From: JBBRSD01 sp038245725
Lineage (GTDB): Bacteria; Actinomycetota; Coriobacteriia; Anaerosomatales; JAAXUF01
Length of the DNA stretch: 64,000 bases
Direction of reading: 5' to 3'
NCBI GenBank assembly: GCA_038245725.1
Contig: JBBRSD010000001.1
Coordinates: 372,001-436,000 of the forward strand
Position 1 is the first letter of the stretch; each line of letters begins with the position of its first letter. The position numbers and the translations under genes are program-made. Shown piece after piece: positions 44,543-53,197 of the stretch. Below the pieces are notes generated by a model that worked only from the letters and a program-made list of their open reading frames with translations, had not been told where the DNA came from and ran no database searches.

Positions 44543-45466
44543 ATGACACAGCCGTCACCCAAGACGGCGCGCAGAGGCCGCCCGGGATTCTCCCGGGCGG
44601 CCGATGGCGTCGTTAAACGCCTGATAGCCGCGTGCGGATGGCTTGCGATTATCATCCTCGGCGCGATCTTCGTCTTCCTGCTGGTCAACTCGGTGAGAGC
44701 GATGCGCGAAATCGGTCTGGCCAAGATGATCTCGGGAACCGACTGGTTTCCCACGTCCGAACCGGCTCGCTTCGGTTTCCTCCCCTCAGAAGTCGGTTCG
44801 CTGTGGGTCACCGGGGTCTCGCTGCTGCTCGCGGTGCCGATAGGCATCGCGGCATCGGTCTATCTCTCGGAGTTCGCCAAAGGCCGGTTCAAGGAGATCG
44901 CGAAGTCGATCGTCGAGTTCATGGCCGCCGTCCCGTCGGTCGTGCTGGGGCTCCTCGGCGTCGCGTATGTGGCTCCCGTCATCCAGCAGACGTTTCACGT
45001 CGAGTCCGGGCTCACTGCGCTTACCGCGGGTATCGTCGTGGGCATCATGTCGATGCCCACGATCATCTCGATCTCCGAGGACGCGCTGCACAGCGTACCT
45101 TCGGCGCTGAGGCAGGGTTCGCTTGCGCTCGGCAACACGAGCTGGCAGACGACGTACAAGGTTACGATCCCAGCTGCGTCGAGCGGCATCTTCGCGGCGG
45201 TCATGCTCGGCCTGGGCCGCGCCATCGGCGAGACGATGGTCGTGCTCATGCTCGCGGGTAATGCGGGCATCATCCCGAGTTCACCGCTCGAAGCGGCGCG
45301 CACGATGACCGGCACGATCGCGCAGGAAATGGGCGAAGTCGTGCGAGGAGGCACGCACTTCTCGGTCCTCTTCGCGATGGGCCTCGTGCTCTTCGCCATC
45401 ACATTCGCGATCAACCTCGCGGCCGACGTGGTGCTCGAGCGTCAGCGAAAGATGTGGCGCCGATGA
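44543..45466 (+). CDS. pstC: Phosphate ABC transporter permease PstC
   Basis: Membrane subunit of the high-affinity phosphate importer. The 307-residue product has about six transmembrane helices and the permease coupling loop in GLGRAIGETMVVLMLAG. ATG 44543 lies 11 nt after pstS with AAAAGGA upstream. Its stop overlaps the pstA start (ATGA). Confidence 0.96.
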   Translation: MTQPSPKTARRGRPGFSRAADGVVKRLIAACGWLAIIILGAIFVFLLVNSVRAMREIGLAKMISGTDWFPTSEPARFGFLPSEVGSLWVTGVSLLLAVPIGIAASVYLSEFAKGRFKEIAKSIVEFMAAVPSVVLGLLGVAYVAPVIQQTFHVESGLTALTAGIVVGIMSMPTIISISEDALHSVPSALRQGSLALGNTSWQTTYKVTIPAASSGIFAAVMLGLGRAIGETMVVLMLAGNAGIIPSSPLEAARTMTGTIAQEMGEVVRGGTHFSVLFAMGLVLFAITFAINLAADVVLERQRKMWRR

Positions 45467-46338
45467 CCGATCGTGTGATGACTCGCAACCGAGTCCGGCG
45501 CGCTCGCGCCGTCGAGGCGATCGCGAAGTTTGTGATGGGCGCCTGCCTGCTGTTTGCGGCCGGCATGACCGTCGCGATCATCGGCATCATCATCTACCGA
45601 GGCGCGCCCTCCATCTCGTGGGCGTTCCTTTCGCAGATGCCGAAACACCAGATGACCGCAGGCGGCATCTGGCCTGCTATATGGGGCACGCTTATGCTCA
45701 CGCTCGGCACAGCACTCTTCGCCGTGCCGGTGGGCATCGGCGCTGGCATCTACCTCTCTGAGTATGCGCGGCGGGGTGCCGGGACGCGACTGGTACGCCT
45801 CTCCATCGCGAATATGGCCGGCGTCCCTTCCATCGTCTACGGCCTCTTCGGCTTCTCCCTGTTCGTGGTGGCACTCAAGTTCGGAACGTCGCTCATCTCT
45901 GGCGCGCTCACCCTTGCCTGCCTCACGCTGCCCGTCATCATCGGCGCAACAGAGGAAGCGCTGCGGCAGGTTCCGCAGGACCTTCGGCAGGCGTCGCTTG
46001 CTCTTGGTGCCACGAAGCTGCGTACGACGCTTCGGGTCGTTCTTCCCGCCGCAGCGCCCGGCATCGTGACCGGCTCTATACTCGGCCTCTCGCGCGCGGC
46101 CGGCGAAACCGCGCCGATCATCTTCACGGCGGTGGCGTTCTTCGCGCCGCTGCCCAAGACACCGCTCGATCCGGTCATGGCGCTGCCGTACCACCTCTAC
46201 ATCATGGCCACGCAGGCCGTGAAGCCCGCACCGACCGTCGTGTGGGGCACCGCATTTGTACTCGTCGCCGGCGTTACGACCGCAGGAGTGCTCGCGGCCG
46301 CCTGGCGTTCTCGGCAAAGGAGCAGGATCCGATGGTAG
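45463..46338 (+). CDS. pstA: Phosphate ABC transporter permease PstA
   Basis: Second membrane subunit of the importer. The 291-residue product has about six helices and the coupling loop GLSRAAGETAPIIFT. ATG 45463 is chosen because it overlaps the pstC stop (ATGA); an in-frame ATG at 45454 is also possible. The stop overlaps the pstB start by 7 nt. Confidence 0.95.
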   Translation: MTDRVMTRNRVRRARAVEAIAKFVMGACLLFAAGMTVAIIGIIIYRGAPSISWAFLSQMPKHQMTAGGIWPAIWGTLMLTLGTALFAVPVGIGAGIYLSEYARRGAGTRLVRLSIANMAGVPSIVYGLFGFSLFVVALKFGTSLISGALTLACLTLPVIIGATEEALRQVPQDLRQASLALGATKLRTTLRVVLPAAAPGIVTGSILGLSRAAGETAPIIFTAVAFFAPLPKTPLDPVMALPYHLYIMATQAVKPAPTVVWGTAFVLVAGVTTAGVLAAAWRSRQRSRIRW

Positions 46339-47147
46339 ACAGCGGCGAAACCCTCAGTTCGGCACGCAGCGCCAGCAGCGGTACGTTCGACCTGCGCGAC
46401 GTATCGGTCACATACGGCAAGGAGACCGCTTTGGCCGGCGTGAACCTGCACATCCCGCCGCAGGCGGTCACCGCGCTCATCGGCCCGTCGGGCTGCGGCA
46501 AGTCGACGCTTTTGCGCTGCCTGAACCGCATGAACGACGAGCTGGGCAACGCGAAGGTGGGCGGCAAGGTCCTGCTCGACGGCGTCGACATCAACGCGCG
46601 CGACATGGACTCGGTCGATCTGCGGATGCGCGTGGGCATGGTCTTCCAGCGTCCGAACCCCTTCCCGATGACGATCTTTGAAAACGTCGCCTTCGGTCCG
46701 CGAACGCAGGGGATCCGCAACCGCGCGGAGCTCGATGGCATCGTCGAGGAATCGCTCAAGCGCGCGGCGTTATGGGGAGAGGTGAAGAACCAGCTCAAGA
46801 AGCACGCATTCGACCTCTCGGGCGGCCAGCAGCAACGGCTCTGTATCGCGCGGGCGCTGGCCACGCAACCCGAGGTCCTGCTCATGGACGAGCCGGCGTC
46901 AGCGCTCGACCCGATATCCTCACAGCAGATCGAGGACACGATCGCCGAACTCAAGGAGAGCGTGACCATCGTCATCGTCACGCACAACATGCAGCAGGCG
47001 GCCCGGATCAGCGACCAGACAGCGTTCATGCTCCGCGAGTCGATGGAGCGCCCTGCCGCACTCATCGAGGTGGGCGAGACGAAGATCGTCTTCACCGCTC
47101 CTCACGACAAGCGCACTGAGGCCTACATCACCGGCCGCTTCGGCTAG
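46332..47147 (+). CDS. pstB: Phosphate ABC transporter ATPase PstB
   Basis: ATPase of the phosphate importer. The 271-residue product has Walker A GPSGCGKST, Q-loop in VFQRPNPFP, signature LSGGQQQRL, Walker B LLMDEPASALD and THNMQQAARISD, all typical of PstB. AAGGAG lies before ATG 46332. No phoU follows: the operon ends at a terminator. A phoU gene, if present, must lie elsewhere. Confidence 0.97.
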   Translation: MVDSGETLSSARSASSGTFDLRDVSVTYGKETALAGVNLHIPPQAVTALIGPSGCGKSTLLRCLNRMNDELGNAKVGGKVLLDGVDINARDMDSVDLRMRVGMVFQRPNPFPMTIFENVAFGPRTQGIRNRAELDGIVEESLKRAALWGEVKNQLKKHAFDLSGGQQQRLCIARALATQPEVLLMDEPASALDPISSQQIEDTIAELKESVTIVIVTHNMQQAARISDQTAFMLRESMERPAALIEVGETKIVFTAPHDKRTEAYITGRFG

Positions 47148-47194
47148 GCGGGAGCCGGCTGGGGCCGCGAAGCGGCGGCACATGCGAGACACCA

Positions 47195-47231
47195 AGCGCC
47201 CCGCCCGATTGCTCGGACGGGGCGCTCAGTT
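47195..47231 (+). terminator. Rho-independent terminator after pstB
   Basis: Long stem: AGCGCCCCG (47195-47203) with CGGGGCGCT (47218-47226), continued by CCGA / TCGG after one C-A mismatch, TTGC loop, then CAGTTTCG. Confidence 0.75.
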
Positions 47232-47247
47232 TCGTGGAGTGCCGCAT

Positions 47248-47340
47248 GGGGGTGTGGCTACTCCAAAACTCCGGAAGCACCCGAGGGGGGGTTGGGCACT
47301 TCCTTGTCAAACCGAGGGGGCGTCACCCATCTGAGGGGGG
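47248..47340 (+). repeat. G-tract-rich spacer with recurring GAGGGGG units
   Basis: The 333-nt gap between pstB and the acetyltransferase holds five runs of three to seven G (47248-47252, 47285-47291, 47294-47296, 47316-47320, 47335-47340). Three are preceded by a similar CCGAG / CTGAG sequence, 31 and 19 nt apart. This could be a degenerate repeat or a G-quadruplex-forming strand. No gene is seen in the gap. Confidence 0.4.
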
Positions 47341-47480
47341 AGGTAGACAGGTCGCCAACCCTCGCCAGAGATGCAAGCAATGTATGTGCCAGAGGCGCCT
47401 TACGGGAGTATCATTTCGCTCGGCGAGCGATGGAAAATCATGTCGTGTCAGACCGGCGCCAGCCATACTCGGAGGAGCAC

Positions 47481-47990
47481 ATGAGCGAGTTCACGATCCG
47501 GCCGGCGAAGACGACCGATGCCCGGGCCGTCAACGACATCTACAACCACTACGTGGGCTGTTCCACGGCGACGTTCGACACTGAGGAGATGACCCTCGGG
47601 CGCCGCGTCGCCTGGCTCGCCGAGCACACCGGCCCGCACCCAGCGCTCGTCGCCGAGAACACCGCTGGCGCCGTGGTCGCGTGGGGGTCGCTCTCGCGTT
47701 GGGGGCAGCGCGCGGCCTACAGCCACTCAGTCGAGATCTCGATCTACGTCGCCGCTGAACACACCGGTCGCGGCGCCGGGCCGGCGCTCTCCGAAGCGCT
47801 TCTCGGCGAGGCGAAGCGGCTCGGGCATCACGCGGTCATCAGCCAGATCGTGCACGAGAACGAGGCGTCGATGAAGATGGCATCACGCCAGGGATTCGAA
47901 CGCGTGGGCACGCTCAAGGAGGTCGGGCGCAAGTTCGATCGGTGGCTGGACGTCGTACTCATGGAATATGTGATCGCGGCCGACGAGTGA
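47481..47990 (+). CDS. GNAT acetyltransferase, phosphinothricin/methionine-derivative type
   Basis: A 169-residue acetyltransferase of the Pat/MddA/YncA subgroup: FTIRPAKTTDARAVNDIYNHY at the N-terminus, EISIYVAAEHTGRGAG as the acetyl-CoA site, and HENEASMKMASRQGFERVG. Such enzymes acetylate phosphinothricin, methionine sulfone or similar amines. The natural substrate here is unknown. ATG 47481 follows GGAGGAGC; the open frame extending to 47292 crosses the G-rich spacer and is not used. Confidence 0.88.
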   Translation: MSEFTIRPAKTTDARAVNDIYNHYVGCSTATFDTEEMTLGRRVAWLAEHTGPHPALVAENTAGAVVAWGSLSRWGQRAAYSHSVEISIYVAAEHTGRGAGPALSEALLGEAKRLGHHAVISQIVHENEASMKMASRQGFERVGTLKEVGRKFDRWLDVVLMEYVIAADE

Positions 47991-48069
47991 TCCCGGCGCA
48001 TCCCGCGCGTTGGCACCCATGTCGCTCTCGGTTCCGGAGCCTATACTGGCCGAGGCGAAAGGAGGGCAC

Positions 48070-49218
48070 GTGCGCATTCTGATGGTGATCCGTCCCGCTT
48101 CGGGCGGGATGAAAGAGCACGTGCTCACGTTGTGCCGGGGGCTCGTCGCGCGCGGCCACGAGGTCGAGCTCGCTACTGCCGCGACCTCCGAGATCACCGA
48201 CGCGGCGCGCTTGGCCGGATTCGCCGTACACGAGATCCCGCTGGTCGGCCCGCTCAACCCGATCCAGGATCCGCGAGCGGTCCGCGTTCTGGCGCGCCTC
48301 GTACACTCGGGCGGCTACGACATCGTTCACGCCCACGGCTTCAAGGCCGGGTTTATCGGCAGGTTGGCCGTGCGGATGGCGGGCGGCCTTCGGCGGCCGT
48401 TCATCGTCACTGCGCACAACCACGTGCTGACCCGCACCGACACGGCGAAGACCGCCCGCTGGCGCTACCGGACCGTGGAGCGCGCGCTCGAGCGCTACGT
48501 CACGCGCTACATCGCCGTCTCCGAGTCGATTGCCCGCGAACTCCTGCACTCGTACAACCTCCCCGCCGAGAAGGTCGTCGTCGTCCCCAACGGTGTCGAC
48601 GTCACTCCCTTCCTCTCAGAGCAGGACCCGGCTGCCGCGCGAGAGTCGCTCGGCGTGCCTGTGGATGCGCCGGTCGTGGGGCTCGCCGCGCGCTTCTCGG
48701 CGCAGAAGGGGTTGCGCGACCTGATCGCTGCCACGCCGGAGCTCGTGCGTCGCGTGCCGGGGGTGCGGGTCGTGATCGGCGGCTCGGGGCCGCTTGAGAG
48801 CCAGCTTCGCAGCCAGGCGATGGCGCTTGGAGTGGGCGACGTGATCGTGTGGCCGGGTCACGTGCTCTCGATGCCGAGGTTCCTCTCGGCGCTCGACGTG
48901 TTTGTGTCGCCGGCGACCACCGAGGCGTTCGGCATCGCGCTCATCGAGGCCGCGGCTGCCGGCGTTCCCACGGTCGCGACGCGCGTGGGTGGCGTGCCGG
49001 AGGTCATCATTGACGGCGAGACCGGGCTGCTTGTGGCGCCGCACGATCCGACCGCGCTCGCGCAGGCCGTGGTCGGGCTGCTCGAGGACCGTCACACGGC
49101 GATCAAGCTCGCTGAGCACGCACGCCGCCGCGCGATCGTCGAGTTCTCGCCGGAGCGCATGGTCGACGGCACGATCGCCGTCTACGAAGACGCGCTCGCC
49201 GCCGCGAAGGCGCGCTGA
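48070..49218 (+). CDS. GT4-family glycosyltransferase
   Basis: A 382-residue GT-B enzyme with a nucleotide-sugar motif TEAFGIALIEAAAAGVP (two spaced glutamates) and VPNGVDVTPF near the domain junction. The N-terminal domain begins MRILMVIRPASGGM and has HAHGFKAGF. Donor and acceptor cannot be named; polysaccharide or teichuronic-type synthesis is one possibility. GTG 48070 follows AAAGGAGG by 5 nt. It is a second, separate GT4 gene, unlike the one at 22579 in its N-terminal half. Confidence 0.88.
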   Translation: MRILMVIRPASGGMKEHVLTLCRGLVARGHEVELATAATSEITDAARLAGFAVHEIPLVGPLNPIQDPRAVRVLARLVHSGGYDIVHAHGFKAGFIGRLAVRMAGGLRRPFIVTAHNHVLTRTDTAKTARWRYRTVERALERYVTRYIAVSESIARELLHSYNLPAEKVVVVPNGVDVTPFLSEQDPAAARESLGVPVDAPVVGLAARFSAQKGLRDLIAATPELVRRVPGVRVVIGGSGPLESQLRSQAMALGVGDVIVWPGHVLSMPRFLSALDVFVSPATTEAFGIALIEAAAAGVPTVATRVGGVPEVIIDGETGLLVAPHDPTALAQAVVGLLEDRHTAIKLAEHARRRAIVEFSPERMVDGTIAVYEDALAAAKAR

Positions 49219-49265
49219 GCGAGCCGCACTGCCTCGCCTCGCTGCGTCTGCATCCCAGCGAGCGC

Positions 49266-49505
49266 TTACTCCACCGTCCCGTAGCGCCGAGACAGCCCGT
49301 GCCCCACGATCGCCGAGTTGAGCTGGTCGGCAAGACGGTAGCGGGTGTAGGGGACCGGCGGCAGGTTGTTGACGATCTCGAACAGGACCTCGGGCAGGTC
49401 GTAGGTCTGCGCGCGCAACAGCACGTCGAGCCGGCTCACGCATGGAGCGTCGCGGAACAGGCTGTCCATGAAGCGTGCGAGGAGCTCGCGATCGTCGTCG
49501 GGCAT
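49266..49505 (-). CDS. Small conserved-looking protein, function unknown
   Basis: A 79-residue acidic/basic mixed protein (MPDDDRELLARF ... SRRYGTVE) with no membrane segment or cysteine motif. It is in frame with the longer minus-strand reading frame of the oxidoreductase upstream, but is treated as its own gene because the oxidoreductase ends in another frame at 49598. A -10-like TACACT on the minus strand lies at 49546-49551. The ribosome-binding site is weak. Not recognised as a family. Confidence 0.6.
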   Translation of the reverse strand: MPDDDRELLARFMDSLFRDAPCVSRLDVLLRAQTYDLPEVLFEIVNNLPPVPYTRYRLADQLNSAIVGHGLSRRYGTVE

Positions 49506-49597
49506 CGAGCTAGAGCTCTGCTTCCGGTGAGGTGTTGGAAGCGACAGTGTAGCGCGACTGGGAGTGAAGTCCACACGCCTGCGCCGACCGCCGATAG

Positions 49598-50243
49598 CTA
49601 CGCCTTCCGCACGACCTTGAGCGCGTGGTCCCAGGCGCCGCTCGCGCGACCGATCGTCAGCCACACGAGCCCGAGCGACTCGATTCCGCGCGGCTATCAG
49701 CTCGCCCATATCGACCGGGTCCCACCCGAAGTCGCGCAGGATCTCGGCGACCACGTCTCTGGCGCCTTCGTCGTCACCGGCGATGAACGCCGATGGTGGT
49801 CCGCCGGGAAACACCGGGTCGACCATCGATTCGACGCCCACGTAGTTGAGCGCCTTGACCACTCTGGCCCGTGGCGCCCACGCCTGGACCTGTTCCGCCG
49901 CCGAGGAGTCACCGCCGAACAGGAAGATCATGCGTCCCTGAGCGTCGGTGCCGATCGGGTTCGAGGTGTCGATGACGATCTTGCCGGCGAAGTTGGCCGG
50001 CCCGGCGAGGGCAAAGGCGTTCTCGGCGCCGCTCCACTTCGGGCAGAAGACGAGCAGTTCGCCGAAGCGTGCGGCTTCCGCAAACGTGCCGAGCAAGGCG
50101 TTCTCGCCGGTGGATTCGCGCCACTCGAGAAGCTCGGGCTTCTCGGGATCGCGGCTTCCGACCATCGCGCGGTGACCGTGCGCGACGAACCCGGCGCCCA
50201 GCGTCCTGCCGACCCTTCCCGACCCGATGAGTCCGACGTTCAT
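49598..50243 (-). pseudogene. F420-dependent NADP oxidoreductase-like gene with a frameshift
   Basis: The N-terminus MNVGLIGSGRVGRTLGAGF is the Rossmann dinucleotide-binding start of the NADP oxidoreductase/F420 (NpdG-like) family, and DPVDMGELIAAR near residue 180 is its conserved late segment. The frame then breaks in the GC run at about 49686-49694. Read in the other frame, the sequence continues with the expected family C-terminus (IESLGLVWLTIG to DHALKVVRKA) and a stop at 49598-49600. Restoring 2 nt gives 215 residues, the family norm. Either a true recent mutation or a sequence error. TGGAGG precedes ATG 50243. Confidence 0.75.
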
Positions 50244-50337
50244 GAGCGCCTCCAGACGGTACGTTCGGCCTGAGGAGGATGTACCCAGTAAGAGCCTTGG
50301 ACTCGGCGAGACGGTGCGTGCCGAGCAGCGGCGGCGA

Positions 50338-51876
50338 CTAGCCGAGCCACCCCGTGATCGCAGCCTCGACGCTCTGGCGTCCGGCGGCCACCACGTCGCT
50401 GAAGCGCACCGTGGCCTCGTCGAGCTCTGCCAGTGCGCGCGGCACGCAGGCGCCGTCGCCCGCGATCGTCTGGACGCGTGCGAGCAGCTCGACGCCGGTC
50501 AGCCCGTCGTAATCGCTTGGCAGCGCGTCCGCGTACGTCGTGCCGAGCAGCGCCTTGAGCACGTCGGCGCCGAATTTCGCCCAGTGCGCCGTCGAGACCA
50601 CCAGCACCGGCGCGTCGCCCTGGACGCGCTCGGCGATCTCCCATGCGACGGCCGTGTGCGGGTCCATCAGGTAGCCGGTTTCGTCGAAGACGCGCTTGAT
50701 CGTGCCGAGCGAGTCGTCGTTGCTCACGAAGTCGCCGGTGAGCAGCTCGCGTACCGCTTTGAAGGTCTCGGGATCGACCTGGAAGCGCTGGTGCTCGGCG
50801 AGCTCGGCCATCCAACCCCGCACGGACTCGGGGCCGGCGAGGTGGAAGAGGAGCCGCTCGAGGTTGGACGAGATGAGGATGTCCATCGACGGGCTGGGCG
50901 TGGTCACGAAGTCCCGGCCGGAGATATCGTAGATGCCGGTGGCGATGAAGTCCGCGAGCACGTTGTTCTCGTTGCTCGCGCAGATCAGCCGGCCGATAGG
51001 GACGCCCATCAGCTTCGCGTAGTACGCGCCGAGGATGTTGCCGAAGTTGCCGGTGGGCACGCACACGTCCATCGGTTCGCCGGGCTTGAGGCCGCCCCCG
51101 GCGACCATGTCGGCGTAAGCGCTCACGTAGTAGACGATCTGCGGCATGAGCCGGCCCCAGTTGATGGAGTTGGCGCTGGAAAGGTGGAGGCGCTTCTCGG
51201 CGTGGAGCCACTCGTTGAAGGGCTCGTCGGCGAAGGCGGCCTTGACCGCGGACTGGCAGTCGTCGAAGTTGCCGCGCACGCCGAAGACGGCCACGTTGTT
51301 CCCGTGCTGCGTCACCATCTGCGCGCGCTGGATGTCGGAGACGCCGTCGGCCGGGTAGAAGACGATGATGCTCGTGTGGTCGCGGTCGGCGAATCCCTCG
51401 AGTGCGGCCTTACCGGTGTCGCCGCTCGTGGCGACCAGGATCAGCACGTCGTCCTCGAGCTCACCACGCTCCTGCTTGCGCTCGACCGCTTCCGAGAAGA
51501 ACAGCGGCATGCACTGGAGCGCCATGTCCTTGAACGCGCTCGTGGGACCGTGCCACAGCTCGAGCACGTGCATCCCTGCGACGACTTCCTCGACCGGAGC
51601 GATGCGCGGGTCGTCCCACTGCGCGCCGTACGCCTCCTTCATGAGCGCCTCGATGCGACCTGTCGGCAGGTCGACGCCGAAGCGCGCGAACACCGAGGCC
51701 GCGCGGCGCCAGTACGGCATCTCCGAAAATGCGAGGATCTCAGGGAGCGAGAGTTGCGGGAGCGACTCGGGAACGTAGAGCCCACCGCCGGGCGCGATGC
51801 CTTTGACGACCACGTCGCTGTAGGCAGGCCGGGCGGCGTCGAGGCCGCGTGTGTCTCGGTAGACCATGGTGATCAT
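50338..51876 (-). CDS. thrC: Threonine synthase
   Basis: PLP enzyme converting O-phosphohomoserine to threonine. The 512-residue product is of the long (class II) type: RDTRG near the N-terminus, GGGLYVPESLP, PLP lysine K116 in GPTSAFKDMALQ, ATSGDTGKAA and SANSINWGRLMPQ. ATG 51876 has GAAGAGAG just upstream on the minus strand; an ATG three codons later lacks one. It lies 94 nt upstream of the oxidoreductase gene. Confidence 0.96.
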   Translation of the reverse strand: MITMVYRDTRGLDAARPAYSDVVVKGIAPGGGLYVPESLPQLSLPEILAFSEMPYWRRAASVFARFGVDLPTGRIEALMKEAYGAQWDDPRIAPVEEVVAGMHVLELWHGPTSAFKDMALQCMPLFFSEAVERKQERGELEDDVLILVATSGDTGKAALEGFADRDHTSIIVFYPADGVSDIQRAQMVTQHGNNVAVFGVRGNFDDCQSAVKAAFADEPFNEWLHAEKRLHLSSANSINWGRLMPQIVYYVSAYADMVAGGGLKPGEPMDVCVPTGNFGNILGAYYAKLMGVPIGRLICASNENNVLADFIATGIYDISGRDFVTTPSPSMDILISSNLERLLFHLAGPESVRGWMAELAEHQRFQVDPETFKAVRELLTGDFVSNDDSLGTIKRVFDETGYLMDPHTAVAWEIAERVQGDAPVLVVSTAHWAKFGADVLKALLGTTYADALPSDYDGLTGVELLARVQTIAGDGACVPRALAELDEATVRFSDVVAAGRQSVEAAITGWLG

Positions 51877-51942
51877 GGGACTCTCTTCGTGCAGAGGGAC
51901 GTCGAGGTCGATTCTACCCGAGGCTCACCGCGGGCGGCGTCG

Positions 51943-52199
51943 TTACGGCGGATCGATCTGCAGCTTGACCTTGCTCCTGTGGGCACCGGACGGGATCGTG
52001 GAAACGATGAAGTGACCGGAGTCGCCGTTGTCGTTGATCGCTTCCAAGAGCGCGTTCGGTCCGTCGGTTGTGAGGAAGTCGATCTCTTGTGAGTCCGCCA
52101 CGGGCTGGTAGACGATCGAGCTTTCCGGAAGGCCCTTGGCGACCTCGGCGACACCCAGACATACGCCCCGCATCCAGAACACCAGCCGGCCTTCGGCAC
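51943..52199 (-). pseudogene. Small zinc-ribbon-like gene, probably frameshifted
   Basis: A minus-strand GTG at 52199 has a strong ribosome-binding site (GAGGAG, 7 nt) and encodes MPKAGWCSGCGAYVWV, typical of a small zinc-ribbon start. That frame then loses coding character. One base off, another frame with high third-position GC runs to 51943 and encodes a plausible C-terminal part (AEVAKGLPESSIVYQPVADS ... KLQIDPP). Restoring one base near 52149 would give about 85 residues. Read without correction, the second frame alone could start at 52182 (79 residues). Function unknown. Confidence 0.5.
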
Positions 52200-52227
52200 C
52201 GCGCTTCTCCTCTGATCGTACTGACCG

Positions 52228-53100
52228 TCAGTCGCTTGGCGGGTTGCCCTTGTGACACGTGCAGTAGACGGTCAAATAGTTGTTCGGATGGCACGTGGCG
52301 CACGGGCGGTTCAGGTAGTTGTGGAAGGTCCGTGGGTGGTTGAACTGAGTGAACGGCACGGACGCGTCGCCGTGGCACTGGCGGCAGTTGTCGCCGAAAT
52401 GGTTCGCCGGTGCATCGTGGCAGAAGGCGCACTGCAGTTTCGCCTGGTCGTGGCAGTTCTGGCAGGGCACCGGTTTGTGTCCCGGGTACACGCTGCCCAT
52501 CCCGGTCAGACTCCGGAACTGCTGGCCCACGTAGTCCGCGCCTGCGGCCGCGTTCTTGGTGTTGAGCAGGCCCACCGCCTCGATCGCCGAGAATGAGACC
52601 TGGTGGCCGGTGATCGCATGACATTTCGCACACGAGATCCCGCGGGCGGTGTGCTGGGCGTGCTTGAACCGTCCGACCACCTTCAATGCCGCATTGGGGT
52701 GGCAGCGCAGACATCGGCTATCGGGGACGTCGGCGTTGTAGTTCGGGAACTTCGCGTTTGAGAAGAACTGCGCGTAGACCTCCTGCAAGGCAGCGAACTT
52801 GTGCAGGAAACGGGCCGGATAGCCAGCGTCGACGTGGCAGTCGATGCAGGTCGCGTGTATCGCGTGCGGGCCCGACACGTACGCTTGATAGAACGGCTTC
52901 ATTCCGTGGCAGGTCTGGCAGAAGGCGGGCTGGTCGGTGGCAAGCGCCAACGGGAAGAAGCCGACAACAAGAATTGCCAGCACGATGCCGGCGGTGATCA
53001 GGAACTTCCGGTTGATGAAGTCGAAACGCTTGCGCGCGCTCTTCTTCGGCCGTCCGGGCTTTGAGGATGTCTTCGGACGAGCCTTCTTCGCAGCAGCCAC
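52228..53100 (-). CDS. Membrane-anchored multiheme cytochrome c, NapC/NrfH-like N-terminus
   Basis: A 290-residue protein with a Lys/Arg-rich cytoplasmic start, one transmembrane helix (about 33-54) and an exported domain carrying eight Cys-x2-Cys-His haem sites (the first at C61-H65), plus a ninth motif Cys-x-Cys-His (YCTCH) near the C-terminus. NapC/NrfH proteins take electrons from menaquinol. GTG 53100 follows GGGAGG. The next gene in the same direction upstream is a polyferredoxin, so the two may form an electron-transfer unit. The terminal partner is not in the window. Confidence 0.88.
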   Translation of the reverse strand: MAAAKKARPKTSSKPGRPKKSARKRFDFINRKFLITAGIVLAILVVGFFPLALATDQPAFCQTCHGMKPFYQAYVSGPHAIHATCIDCHVDAGYPARFLHKFAALQEVYAQFFSNAKFPNYNADVPDSRCLRCHPNAALKVVGRFKHAQHTARGISCAKCHAITGHQVSFSAIEAVGLLNTKNAAAGADYVGQQFRSLTGMGSVYPGHKPVPCQNCHDQAKLQCAFCHDAPANHFGDNCRQCHGDASVPFTQFNHPRTFHNYLNRPCATCHPNNYLTVYCTCHKGNPPSD

Positions 53101-53197
53101 GCAGCCTCCCACACGATCGGCGTATCGGTTCCCTGTGCATCCTTCCATATCGCGGCGGTCTTTGCCCACTCGTTTCTCACGGTATGTGCGCTAAGCC

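Noticed and set aside
49266..50243. One 325-residue protein joining the oxidoreductase and the small downstream gene
   Set aside because: The middle part (after about residue 185) has no coding character, while the expected oxidoreductase C-terminus lies in another frame and a -10-like box precedes the small gene.
50227..52092. A 621-codon plus-strand open frame opposite threonine synthase
   Set aside because: Antisense to a gene with clear catalytic motifs; composition is that of a shadow frame.
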